Assembly: GCA_021464415.1 (NCBI GenBank)
Contig: CM038468.1
Coordinates: 34,584,969-34,648,968, forward strand
DNA length: 64,000 bases
Source: Lonicera japonica
Lineage: Eukaryota > Streptophyta > Magnoliopsida > Dipsacales > Caprifoliaceae
Direction of reading: 5' to 3'
Under the pieces are notes generated by a model, which was not told the DNA's origin, did no database searches, and was given only the letters and a program-made list of their open reading frames with translations. This document shows, one piece after another, positions 1 through 13,200 of this stretch (positions within the stretch are counted from its first letter, which is position 1; every line of letters begins with the position of its first letter). A program made the translations under genes and the position numbers.

Positions 1-2711
1 GTAACTTTCATTGATGACCACACTAGAGTATGTTGGGTCTTTCTTTTAAAAGATAAATCAGAAGTTGGGAGTGTGTTTCAAAACTTTTACACCATGATAC
101 ACACACAGTTTCAAACCAAAATTCAAATTTTTCGGAGTGATAATGGGAAGGAATTTTTTAATAAGATGTTAGGGGATTTTTTCTTCAAAAATGGGATAAT
201 TCATCAAAGTTCTTGTAATTATACTCCTCAACAAAATGGAGTTGCTGAAAGGAAAAATAGACATCTACTTGAAGTTGCTCGTGCTTTAATTTTTCAAACT
301 AAAGTTCCAAAATACCTTTGAGAGATGCTATTTTGACTGCTACTTACCTTATTAATCGACTTCCAACACGAACTTTGAAATTTCAAGCCCCTATAAAATT
401 GCTTTCTGATCTATTTCCCAACACTCGGTTATTAGGGGATATTCCCTTAAAAATATTTGGAAGTGTTGCCTTTGTTCATAATCATGACCCCAAAAATTCT
501 AAACTTGATCCAAAGGCACACAAATGTATTTTTGTAGGCTATCCTACAAATCAAAAAGGGTATAAATGTTTTGATCCGATTTCCAAGAAATTATACATTT
601 CTATGGATGTGACCTTCTTCGAGGGGAAATCCTATTACAACTCCCATCTTCAGGGGGAGAGCACGAGTGAAAATGGAGGTTGTGGTTTTGATAATTCAGT
701 CGTTGATGTTTTGTATGAACAAGTACCTAATTATTTTAACACACAATCTGGGAAACCAAATGAATTAAATATTGAAGATACTTGTGTTGGTAATGGTGAA
801 CAACCAGGGTTAGTGTCATCCCAAAATCTGACTACTGATGGACCAGAGATGTGTGCAAAACGGTATAAAGGTCTTGTTTACTCTAGAAAAAATCCAGAAC
901 AAGGAAGGAAAGAAACCATCCCTCTGCAACCCCAAGAATCCAACCTGGAGGTGGATCATGATACTCACGATGACTCTTCCGAGATACCTGAAGGTAACTC
1001 TCAAGCTAATATCGAGTCAACCCGGTCTGATCAACTTGATCTTCCTATTGCTCTTAGAAAAGGAGTCAGAGCGTGTACGAAATCTCCCAAATATCCCATT
1101 TCGAACTTTGTGTCATATAAAAATATCTCACCCTCCTATTCTACATTTATCTCTCGTGTGTTGAATGTGGTTATTCCTAACAATGTTCAGGATGCTCTAA
1201 ATGTTCCGGAGTGGAGAGAAGCGGTGTATGAGGAGATGAGAGCACTGGAGAAGAATGCTACTTGGGAGAAAGTAAAGCTTCCAGAAGGAAAGACAGTTGT
1301 TGGTTGTAAATGGGTATTCACTGTGAAGTATAACTCCGATGGGTCAGTAGAACGGTACAAGGCTCGTCTGGTGGCTAAAGGCTTCACTCAAACGTATGGA
1401 GTCGACTACTCCGAAACATTTTCTCCAGTGGCAAAATTAAATACAGTTCGGGTTCTCTTATCAGTTGCAGCTAATTTGGACTGGCCTCTGAATCAGTTAG
1501 ATGTGAAGAATGCCTTCTTGAATGGAAACCTAGAAGAGGAAGTATATATGGAACCTCCACCTGGTTTTACTGAGGAATTTGGGACAAAAATCTGCAAGCT
1601 CAAGAGGTCTTTGTATGGCCTTAAACAATCCCCTAGGGCGTGGTTCGAAAGATTAACGAAGTTCCTCAAGGGCCAAGGATATAATCAAGGGCAGTCTGAT
1701 CATACTCTCTTCACAAAGACGTCCACAAGAAACGAACTTTCTGTTCTCATTGTTTATGTGGATGATATGATTTTGATAGGGGATGATGTTGAAGAAATGA
1801 ATCGACTAAAGCAAAATCTTGCTAGAGAATTTGAGATTAAGGATCTTGGTGACCTACGATACTTCCTTGGAATGGAGGTGGCCCGTTCAAAAAGTGGTAT
1901 TGTCGTATCACAACGGAAATATATTTTGGATATGCTTTCAGAAACTGGGATGAGTGGGTGTAAGCCATCGGATACTCCCATAGAACTGGGTACCAAGCTC
2001 GGAGATGTTAAAGATGGTGTTCCAGTCGAAACAGGGAGATACCAAAGGTTAGTTGGGAAACTAATCTATTTGTCTCATACGCGCCCTGACATTGCTTTCG
2101 CTGTGAGCATGGTTAGTCAGTTCATGCACTCACCATGTGAAGAGCATCTAGAGGCTGTGTACCGTATTCTTCGTTACCTCAAAGGCTCCCCAGGGAAAGG
2201 TTTGTTCTTCAGGAAGAACGATAAAAGAGGGATAGAGGTGTATACCGATGCTGATTGGGCTGGCTCGGTTACTGATAGACGGTCTACGTCTGGCTACTGT
2301 ACGTTTCTTTGGGGCAACTTGGTTACATGGAGAAGCAAGAAGCAAAGTGTTGTCGCTCGAAGCAGTGCAGAAGCTGAGTTTAGATCAATGGCTCAAGGAG
2401 TATGTGAGGTTCTTTGGCTACAAAGGGTCTTAGAAGAACTCAAAAGGCCAATAAGTCTCCCGATGAAGCTATACTGCGATAACAAGGCTGCTATCAGTAT
2501 TGCCCACAATCCGGTCTTACATGATAGGACAAAACATGTTAAGATTGATAAGCACTTCATCAAAAAGAAACTAGAAGGTGGAATTATATGTACTCCCTTT
2601 GTTCCGTCTAATCAACAAGTTGCAGATATTTTGACCAAGGGCCTGTTAAGGCAACCGTTTGAATTTCAAGTGAGCAAGTTGGGCATGACAGATATCTTCG
2701 CACCAACTTGA
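1..2711 (+). pseudogene. Ty1/copia pol, 3' part (copy C1): integrase, reverse transcriptase, RNase H
   Basis: The polyprotein is already open at base 1 inside the integrase core, with the second catalytic Asp in RSDNGKEF and Glu in [12 protein letters not shown]. Frame 1 stops at 319-321. Compared with the near-identical copy at 62482-64000, one base is missing at about 320, and the frame resumes as a 797-codon run from 318. That run carries the integrase C-terminal part, the RT ([18 protein letters not shown], catalytic YVDD near 1757) and RNase H (YTDADWAG, SSAEAEF, DNKAA, ADILTKG). It ends just before a polypurine tract and the 3' LTR. The role would be retrotransposon replication, but the frameshift blocks a full polyprotein. 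Recognition of the copia domain order is firm. Confidence 0.93.
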
Positions 2712-2886
2712 GGGGGAGTATTGATAATTTAATATTATTTAGATTAGTTATTTATTTATGTTATTTTGTTTATGGTAGAATCCCACCTTGATAGGTATTT
2801 TAGGTAAGGTAGGATGTTATTCCCTATATAATGTCCTAGTATTCAATCTCTATTATAATGGAATAAGAACTATTGTTCTCTCTAAA
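2709..2886 (+). repeat. Polypurine tract and 3' LTR of copia copy C1
   Basis: A purine run (TTGAGGGGGAG, 2708-2718) follows the pol stop codon. The next ~168 bases match the 5' LTR of copy C2 at ~60574-60750: same start (TATTGATAATT), the shared block AGAATCCCACCTTGATAGG, and the same end (GTTCTCTCTAAATT). The exact ends are uncertain because this LTR does not show clear TG...CA ends and the 5' LTR of this copy is outside the window. Confidence 0.8.
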
Positions 2887-3660
2887 TTAATACCTCTATT
2901 TGGGCCGGGTGGCCAAGCATGGGCCTAGATTTGAGGGAGCCAGCCCAGAGGAAAGAGATGAGCCACAGCAAATAGACATGGACGCAACAACCGGAGACAG
3001 CTAGCTGAAGATAATATTCCTGCCAATCACCGTACAAAGATCGGCTACGGTGAGATGCCGAGGTGGGCGCTTGGGTGAATGCCAATGAAACACCTGTATT
3101 TAGTGGTACTATATGTGTTCATTGCCAATATGGGCGTCCGGGTGAGTAGGAGCTTAACACCTGTAAAGTACAAAGTTGCTTGTGGATAAGGACACACGAC
3201 ACACGTATAAAGGGTAGGTTTGCTGAGCAAGCAATACCCTTTATAGTCATTTAGCCTTTAAACTAATTGGGGATGGTAACCCTGATTCTATGTGTATAAA
3301 TAGAAAGGGATAGCTCAGACGGAGGGAGGTTTGAGAGAATTAATAACAGGACACCCATTCCCATACACTAATCTTTCTTCCTTGAGAATAACCATCACCA
3401 TTGTAAAAGGCCATTAGAAATTAGTGAAGAACACCAACACACACTCAAGGAGGACATACTGCCGGATTGAGTATAAGAGTCATCGGAGGAACCTACCCTC
3501 ACCAACAAAAATCTCACTCTCCTTACCATTACTTCACTGTTCATTACTGCCACCTTTGCTAAGTTTGGTTGCAGATTCTATCACTTTGGGCCGATTCTGT
3601 CTTCTTTGGGCTTGGTCAAATTTATGCCACCCACAGTTAGTCAAATAAAAGGTTGAAATT
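2887..3660 (+). repeat. Degenerate LTR-like sequence, no gene
   Basis: There is no coding signal. A TATA-like box (TGTATAAATAGAAAGGG, near 3291) followed by a leader-like stretch and the block ATCGGAGGAACCTACCCTC resembles the promoter half of a plant Ty3/gypsy LTR. I could not find matching ends or a target duplication, so this is a tentative reading of an old LTR fragment in or next to NOV-A intron 5. Confidence 0.3.
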
Positions 3661-4061
3661 AATTTTGTGGGGGTCATTCTACAAAATTTAGTGAAATGGG
3701 GATAAATGTGCTATATATAAAAGTTTGTAGAAAAATCCTTTATTTTTTTTTCCTTTCCCATTTTTTTGTGGTGGGTGGGGGGGGGGGGGGGGTGAGGAGG
3801 GGGCATGCTCCCCCCCCCAAAAAAAAAAACCCATTGAGCAGTTTCTTCCCTGACTATATAATTGAACGGTTCAAATTGTTTCCTCACTAGAGGAAGTGTA
3901 TCCCTCTGAGGATGACTCTATTAAATAGAAGCTAATTTGAACCGTTCATTTAGAATCATTAGTCCTAATATCACAACTTAACCTCTACAGTCATTGCGCC
4001 AAATTTAGAGGAGCTGGATCCATTCAAACTAGCCCCATAGCATAACTATTAACTAAATATA
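3661..4061. other. Intron/flank with stacked G, C and A runs
   Basis: No gene is seen. At 3771-3832 an interrupted G run of more than 20 bases (GGTGGGT then 16 or more G) is followed by GAGGGGGCATGCT, nine C and ten A. The rest is ordinary AT-rich sequence 3' of the donor site of NOV-A exon 5. No further NOV exon was recognised before base 1. Confidence 0.6.
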
Positions 4062-4067
4062 ACTCAC

Positions 4068-4245
4068 CGTCCCGGGAACTAAGTTTGTGTTCAGTGGCAA
4101 CCAGGGCATTCTTTTCAGAAGGTTCAACCTCTGGGCTTATATGATCAGTAAATTTCTCTGAAGTAGTGTTTGATACTTCTTGTTGACTGAAAATCTGGGA
4201 AGTGTCACAAATACTATCCCACATCCCACTTTTCATTGATGTGAC
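4068..4245 (-). CDS. NOV: NOV-A exon 5
   Basis: The acceptor TTCTGTTGCAG precedes GTCACATCAATG, giving VTSMKSGMWDS in phase 0 with exon 4. The donor is G|GTGAGT at 4067-4062, which leaves one base of the last codon. It encodes 59 codons, rich in Ser/Thr/Glu after the conserved GMWDSICDT block. The next exon must begin with a two-base phase and was not found in the window. Confidence 0.82.
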
Positions 4246-7200
4246 CTGCAACAGAAGAAAGCTACTTATATATAACTAGAATTTGTGCAACACTCGATGC
4301 TAGTGCAATGTTATACAAGTGCTACTTATTTTTGTCCTTTTTTTATGATAGAAAGCAGATATTTCATTGATATAAGAAATCAAAGTAGAAAATGAGTATG
4401 GGGGACATGCTGTCCACCAAGCCGATAAACCAAAAATGAAACCCGAAAAAAAAAAAAAACAACTACAACATACGATACAGAAAGTCTTAATAACAGATTT
4501 CTGCCCAATTCCTTATAATATAAGAAACACCCATGTATGGAAATTCTTTTGATAAAGATGCCCAAAGAGAAGCCAAATAAATGACCCTATCTACAATGTT
4601 TTCCTTCTCCATCTCTTTATCTTCAAAGAGTCTCTCATTTTGGTGGATCCAAACGCACCAAGCTGCTGTGTATGACAATACATCTCCACAAAACTCTGAA
4701 TCTCCTTTTATTCCATATGTGACTAATCAATCCCTATAAAATCTTTCCACTCTTTTGGCACAACCTTTTCTAGGTCAAGTGCTACTTTTATTTCTTTTTT
4801 TTTTTTTTGATCTGAAACTAATTGCTTATATTTATAGAATGAAAATACAAATACAAGCAGAGAAAGAGTTGAAAGTGCTACTTTTATTTCTAAATAATGA
4901 AGAATAATTTAGTAAATCCATGTTTTTACCAAAAGATAACCGCCAAGGTTTGTCAGATGACTCAGATCCAATAACTCTTTCACAACAAAATTACATAGAT
5001 GTTGGATGTTAAGCATTGTCAGATGACTCTATCCAAGGTTTGTCATTTTACCTTCTATTTAATTTTATCCATTTTGCACTCTCAAACTATATGCAGAATA
5101 ATGTGCACTAGTTTAATAGTCTCTTCTATACTTCATTTTATCGCTTGAGTTCACTTACTTTCACTTTGAGTGGTTTGATCCCCATCAGCCACTGAACATA
5201 AAAAATCTTGCTCAAAATGTGTAGAGGATCAGATTATCTCACACCCCTACATTGTTTTCTAATCAATAATGCACTAAATCTTTTAACTCTTGTAATAGCA
5301 AACTTTGTTTTTCTTTGTCTCAATCAAGTTACTTATTTTTTTTGTATAGAAGCATGAACATTCATTTAAAAAGAGGTCAATTACATAACACCTCAGTCCA
5401 GTTACCTATCGCACTGATTGCCCAGGTATGTAAAATATGTCTACATCTCCTTATTAATGGACTTACTTGTGGACCCTGTATCACCATTTTTCCGACTAGT
5501 ATCAACAATACCTGTAGTAATCTTGAATTCATTCACCCAACAAAGCCTAATAGACTAATAGTCAGGGGCGGAACTGGGCCCTGGCCCAGAGGGCTCCAGC
5601 CCAGCCCAAGATTTTTTTTTCCCCACTAGTTATATTAAAAAAATACTATTAGACCAATAAATTCCTTAGTCCAGCCCACTCCAGCCCACAATTAGTCCAG
5701 TCCAGCCCACCCCAGCCCACAATTAGCCCACAAAAAACCAAATAAATTAAAAAGTTTTGTGTTGTTGTCAAACTAGAGCCTCTCTCTCTCAATATAATTT
5801 TTATGAATACTAATTTTCTTTCATAAAAAAGAATTACATTTAACTATATTATTTTTATTTAAAAAAAAATTCACTGTAGGAATAAATTTTTTGCTTAAAA
5901 AACTGTCATAAATTTTTGTGTTAATTCAACCCACCCCATCTAAAAATCCTGGGTCCGCCCCTGCTAATAGTACATGCACAATCACATCAGCCCAAAACAA
6001 AGGAATATATTAAAGTAGATAGAAACATGAATGACACACATTTGCGCCAATACTGAAAGTATTTGTTCTATATGTATGAAGTGGGTAATAAATATGATGC
6101 GCGAATCTTATACAACAAGCTAACTGCGACGACCAACTTACAGCCACATTAAGCAATCCAATACCCGGGTATGATGAAAATACGTTTTTCACTGTCCGCG
6201 TTTTGTTTTTGACATACAACAGAATCATCCAATCCAAAACCTACAAATAAAGAAAAAATGAATGAAATACCGGATCACAAGTACAGAAAATGTATTCAAT
6301 GTTTAGCCCAAACTTATATATATATATAGACATGCATAGAGAAGCAGAATTCAAAAATTAACGATATATGCATTGCTTCAGGATCATCCAAACTTTCAAA
6401 AACGTAATCTGAAGAATAACCCAGTATCCCAAACACAGAATACGGGATACTACAGATATATCCTAATAAACTACCTTTTTTTTTAAAAAAAAAAAAAGCA
6501 GATAAGGTTACATTTATTAAAATTAGAACTCCACAACACACTGAAACCATGTTTCAATCTCTTTCCAAACACAACTCCGCGGTAGACACCAACCACTAAA
6601 CCAGCCAATCTAAGTAAAACCCTGAAAACAATCACAATAATAATGGTGATAATTAACAGCTAGCTTTACGTTACATCTCTTAGCTTTACGTTACATCTCT
6701 AATAAACTACCTTTAGTTAGATAATTGAAGATAATATGAACCTTTGATTCATTTATGTAGCTCCAGCACTTGAAAAAAGACAAATACAGCTCCAATACAC
6801 GTTAACTATTTAATTCAGAACTGTACAGTGACTAGTTATGTGTGGGTTGCAGCACTGAGACAACTAAAATTATACTAACGGATCATAAAGAAATTAGGCC
6901 AAAAGGCCACAATTTTTCTTCGGAAAATCCAGGTACTGGGAAGGTGAACAAGGTGAGTGCCTCACACTGCCCTCAAATTGAACTAAAATTTCACAGTTAA
7001 TCATAGTTATGGCAATCCTACAATTAACGTTTTCATTCAAGAAATTATTTGTGATTTGTAAGCAAGCTTCTATTCATGTGTCAATCCTTACAAAGTGACA
7101 AATCTAAAATAAACGTGAATAGGAATAGAATCTTACAATCCCCATTAAATTCCGACTACCATGCAAGCAAGTCAATCATAGATAGCTAAGTAGATTCTTG

Positions 7201-10200
7201 AATAGTGCACAAAATATAAAGTATATGTGACTACTATGAATTTTAATCTACTATCAATTGAAGAGAGAATCAGAATGAAGTTTGAATTCACTTTGTGGCT
7301 CACTTTTGCATTAAGAGATTTATCAGTACGAAATATCTTCACATATATGGTTAAGGTATTTAAGTTGAGAGTTGCAAGTTGGGATCTTTACATTAATTCA
7401 AACTCACTCCTTTCTTTCCCCATAAACGGAAGTGTCTTTCAATAGATGAGGTAACCATGTCCTAATATTGATTTTACATACTAATCTCTTATAATTTAAC
7501 ATAGTGTTCTTTAGCATATTTACAGACTATTTACCATTCCTTTATTTTGTACCTAGTCTTGCGATTCGATTCACCATAGACGATTTGAAAACTACGCATC
7601 TTATGATCTTAATCACCAAGCAATGGCCTATAATATCTTCAACTTTTCTAAAATCTAGCAACAAAAGGACAGAACTCAAAGAAAATGATAGCTCAATCAA
7701 GATAGTTGATTTTATACACTCACGCCTTTGTGTGCCTTTGTCAATGTTCTAATTTGTAAGAACTTAAATTATGGCACACTCATATCAAGTTACCATCTTT
7801 TCTAAAAAGATGCAATATTGTAAGACTTCCTCGGTACAAACTTAAGAGTCCAAGCTCGACTTCCACTCTTTTTAAGGATACACTAATTTCAACACAATCA
7901 ATCTTTAATGAAAAAAAATAGCCTGAAAGATTTGGTACATTGATCATGTCAGAAAAATGAAATTGGACTCTTAGTTTGGGACGTTCCGAAAAGGAATAAA
8001 GGACTCTTAATTGGGGAAGGAGAGAGTAGAATTTATGCCTGCAAAACCACTAAAGAGCAAGAAAGGGTAGGACTATGTTTCGGTGGACTTTTAGTTGGCT
8101 ATGTTCCAGTGCCTACATAGTACACACAACTTGTTTATTAGTAAATGTAACAGCTAAACATAAAACAAAATATACCGCAATAAGATGAACAACAAACACT
8201 GACTGAGCATTAGAATGACAGCTTAACATGTGAATAAACGCAAAGTACCATTTTTTTTGGATAGAAAACAAAATATTTCATTAACCAACTGAAAAAATAC
8301 AAAGGCAAAGACAATACCAAAAAGCTAGGGAGTGGAGGATAAGACATCCACTGAAAGTTCTAGCAACCTGGACAAGAACAAGAAATGACCAAAAACACTC
8401 AACACCCTACAACATTAGCACTATCCAAAGAAAACAAAAGACGATCAGTTGCATCAAAAATCCCCAAAGCTTTTGCCCACAGCCCAATCAAAAAACAAGA
8501 AGACGCCCAAATGTCAATCGGATCATTGCTTCTATCTTCAAACATCCTTTGGTTACGTTCATACCAAATCAACCACGTCATCATAGAAAACCTCCAGATT
8601 TGCTTTACCTTCTTATTATTCTGCCTGAAATGCCATTTAAAAATTAAGAACTCACTCCATCTCTTAGGAAAAGCTCCCTCGAAGCCAAACATCTTAACTG
8701 CTTTTGACCACACATGCGTGACAAACTCACAACGGAGCAAAATATGGTTGCTGCTTTCATTGTCCCTCCTATACAATACACACCACGAGGGAGAAAGAGA
8801 CATAAATGGCTTTCTCACTTGAACCTTGTCACCCGTGCTCACTTTCCCCAAACAGGCCGACCATGCAAACACTTTTATTTTTGTAGGGATTCCACCTTTC
8901 AAAATCACTCTCAATTGAGGGAAAAAAGGACTCAAAGAAGAGCATGAAAGAATTTTTAAGAAAGATTCGCAAGAAAACTCACCTGAAGGATGCCCCACCC
9001 AAATTCTTTTGTCCGAAGACTTATGATTAATTTGAATATTATCAATGGTATATGTTAAGATTTGTATATGTTTTATTTATAGAATGTGTATATTTAGGAG
9101 ATAATTAGGAAATCCTTATTAGAAGGAAATATCCTTATTTTTAGGATCTCTCTCTTGTATATATTGAGGTACTCCTTTTCTCAATAATCAATAACAATTC
9201 TTCTCACAATCTCTTGTATTCTCACATGGTATCAGATGTTGGTTTTCTGGGAGGTCCAAGGTTCAAGCCTTAGCATCTCCATTCCCCATTTGTTAATCCG
9301 AAATTTGTTTACTCTGTGCGAGTATAGGGTCGCACGTGAAGGAGGGTGTTGACCATGATATTCATTAAGGTTCCTTCTCTTAAAAGCTTAAGCTTTTAGG
9401 AGAGATGGTTCATAACATGGTATCAGAGGATTAATGAGAAAAATCCTACTCCAATTTCGTGTTTGCAGTGTCTTCATTTCAACAATCACCAAAACCCTAG
9501 CCGCCCATCACCTAGTAACCAAACTCTAGCCGTTGTGTTTCTATCTCCGTGTGTAAACCTTAGCTGCTGTGTTTCTAATTTCAGCGTGTAAACCCTAGTC
9601 GTCACTAGTAAAAAAAAAAAAAAAACTAAGTTACTGTTCATCGACGCTATTCACCAGCACTGTTTATAGTTACTGTTCACCCTTTTTCTGGATTGTCTCT
9701 CTAAGTTCTGTGTTCTAGCATATTTCTGGTATATTTTTGCAAGTCTCTAATGGGTACTCCAAGCATAGAATCAATCCTTACGCTTTCCTTATCTGCCACT
9801 AAATACGCTGAATTCCTGCAATTCCAAGAGAATAAGCAGTCCATCTCCAGTGCTTATGTAAATCAAACTGGTAACCCTATTGCCTGCATTTCTCAGTCAT
9901 CATCTCATGGATCTTGGGTTCTTGATTCTGGTGCTTCCAATCACATATCTAGTAACAAGAATTTGTTCTTTTCTATTACCTATTCTAATTCATTGTCTAC
10001 TGTTACTTTAGCCGATGGCTCCTAAACTAAAGTTAAAGGCATTTACGTACCTTGTCTTTAAATTATGTTTTTTTTGTGCCTGGATGTTATTTAAATTTGA
10101 TTTCAGTTAGCAAATTAAACCAAACCTTGCCTTATTTCGTTACCTTTGTAGCTAATTCGGTTCTTGTGCATGAGCAGAGTACTGGGAAGTTAATTAGAGT

Positions 10201-13200
10201 AGGACATGAGTACCGTGGTCTATACTACCCCACCCACCACTAGCCCCTGTAACCTGTGTTGCTAGTGATCCACCTGCACTCCTTCACCAGCGTTTAGGCC
10301 ATCCCAACCTACAAAAACAACAATAGATGGTGCCAAGTCTTTCTCGTGTGTCATCTTTAGAATATGAGTCTTGTCAGTTAGGAAAACACGTTCGTAATTC
10401 TTTTCCCAGTCGTGTTAATAAACAAGCAAAGTCACATTTTTCTCTAGTTCATTATGATGTATGGGGTCCTAGTCGTGTCAAGACAACTTTGGGTTTTTAA
10501 TATTTTGTCATTTTTGTTGATGATTTCTCCCGATGCACTTGGTTATTTTTAATGAAAATTTGTTCTGAGCTATTCTCCATCTCTCAAACGTTTTGCTCAG
10601 AGATTAAAACCCAATTTGGCACTACTATTCGTACTTTCTGCGGTGACAATGCACAAGAATATTTTTCTGCCCCCTTCTAATCTTTTATGACTTCTCAGGG
10701 CATACTTCACCAAGAAGTTCCTCAACAAAATGGAGTGGCTTAACGGAAAAATCGACACTTAAATTAAATTGCTCGTACTCTCCTTATTCACAATCATGTT
10801 CAACAACGTTTTTGGGGAGACACAGTCCTCACGGCTTGCTATTTAATTTATAGGATGACATCCTTAGTTTTAAAAAATCAGGTACCTCATTCTTTGTTTT
10901 TTCCCACCTAACCTCTCTATCTTGTCCACTCTCGTGTCTTTGGATGCACTTGTTTTGTTCATGACCTCACTCCTGGGAAAGATAACTTACATGCCAAATC
11001 TCTCAAATTTTTTTTTTGGGGTATTATCGCTTACAAAAGGGTTATCATTGTTTTTTCCCGGACCTTAAACAATACCTTGTTTCTGCAATCGTTACCTTCT
11101 TTAAGGCAACTCCCTTCTTTCCCTCTTTAGAGAGTGCTGCGTGTCCTCTTGATATTAATGAGTCACCCGTATCAGACGTTAGTCCTATTCCACTAATTGT
11201 GTGCTCTCTTGACCTTGTGACTCCTACTGCAAACTCGTCACCTCCTCTAATCACCTACAATCGCCGACCTTGACCATTATTTGTTAAGAACCCCACCACT
11301 TAGACTATATCTGAGCCCATCACCCTATCATGAGATCCACCGGCCTCATCTCTTACTCCGATTATGCCTCCTCTCTCGGCTCTTGACCTGGATATTCCCA
11401 TTGCCGATCGTAAAGGTATTCATTCTACAAGTAACCCTCATCCCATTTATAATTTTGTGAGTTATCATCATTTATCTCCACAATGTACTGCATTTGTATC
11501 GTCTTTGTCTCATATTTCTACACCTAAAAATGTAGGGGTTGTTCTTTTTGATCCGGGCCAGTGCCAGGCTACGGTGGATGAGATGTCTGCCTTACATTTG
11601 AGTGGCACATGGGACCTCGTGCTTCTTCCTCCAGGTAAATCAACAGTGGGTTGTTGTTGGATTTACACTGTCAAAGTTGGGCACGATGGAAACATTAATC
11701 GTCTAAAAGCCCGACTAGTTGCAAAAGGGTATACTTAAATCTGTGGACTTGATTATGGTGATACGTTCTCTCCAGTGGCTAAGATGTCCTATGTTCGTCT
11801 ATTTCTCTCTATGGCGGCCATTCGTCACTGGCCTCTTTATCAGTTGGACATCAAAAATGATTTTCTTCATAGTGAATTACAGAAAGAGGTATATACAGAG
11901 AAACCTCCTGGGTTTGTTGCTCAGGGGAAGTCTAATCTGGTGTGTCGCCTTTATCGCTCTCTATATGGACTAAAGTAGCCCCTCGGGTTTGGTTTGGACG
12001 CTTTAGTTTGGTTATTTGTCAGTTTGGTATAACTTATAGTGATGTTGATCACTCCGTCTTTTCCTCCCATTCATCTCCTGATAGATGCATATATTTTGTC
12101 GTTTATGTGGACGATATTATGATTGAGGAAAATGATTAAGAGGGTATACAAAAATTCAAGCAGCATTTATTTCATCACTTTCCGACGAAAGATTTAGGGA
12201 AACTCAAATATTTTATGGGAATAGAAGTTGTTCAATCTCGACAAGGTATCATCATGTCCCAGCTGAAGTATGCCTTAAATATCTTAGAAGAAACTGGCAT
12301 GACAAATTGTAAACCCGTAGGGACTCCGATGGATCCAAACGTCAAACTCTTACCTAATCAGGGGAAACTATTATCAGACCCTAATAAGTACCGGAGACTT
12401 ATTGGGTGTTATGAGTCGTAAATAGCTAGGCTAATTAAGAATGGAAATGAGCTTAATTTTAGAGATTCTAATTGTGTAGAGCTTCCATAATTATGTGTAT
12501 TAAATTGTGTATATAAGGCTTGTGTATTCTCTCATTAGAAGATAAGAAATATAATTTTCCTCTCTATATTTTCTGCTCCTTATGTAACATGGTATTAGAG
12601 GGAATTAGGGCTCCTAGGGTTTCTTAGGTTGCAATTTCAGTTCAGCCCCTCTAGGCCTCAGTTTGTTGACACCTCCGGCATAGGAGGAACCCTTAATTGC
12701 CGATCAGCCACCATCCAGAAGTCCGGTGCACGCGCTGGAGTGTGAGGGTGCGTCGCTCATCGAAAAGCTTCCATTTGAATGTCAGTAGCTTCGTCTTGTT
12801 CCCCACAGCACATATCTGTGGTTTGTTTGGACTGTTTTATACTTTTGGGTTAGACGCTACATCCTGGTACCATCCAATCTCTTTTTTTTTCAGGTACTTG
12901 TTTACAGTTTTGGTGTTTTCTGGCTTATAAGCTACTTTGTGACTTGCTCCCTTTATTTTAGTCCTCGTTATCAAGTTATTTAAATATGTCGGATAATAAG
13001 GCGGCGGTTGTTTCTGAGGTAATTTCTGTAATGTCGAAAATCACTGAACACAAACTTAATGGCTCTAATTATCTGGATTGGAGTAAAACCGTTCGAATCT
13101 ATTTGCGTAGTATTGATAAGTATGATCACATGACTCATGAACCACCTTTAGGCGATTCTAAACAAACTTGGCTAAGGGAGGATGCTCGATTATTTTTACA

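Noticed and set aside
8385..8822. 145-codon plus-strand open frame
   Set aside because: It is antisense to the LINE ORF2 C terminus at 8399-8998, which carries the zinc-binding and tail motifs.
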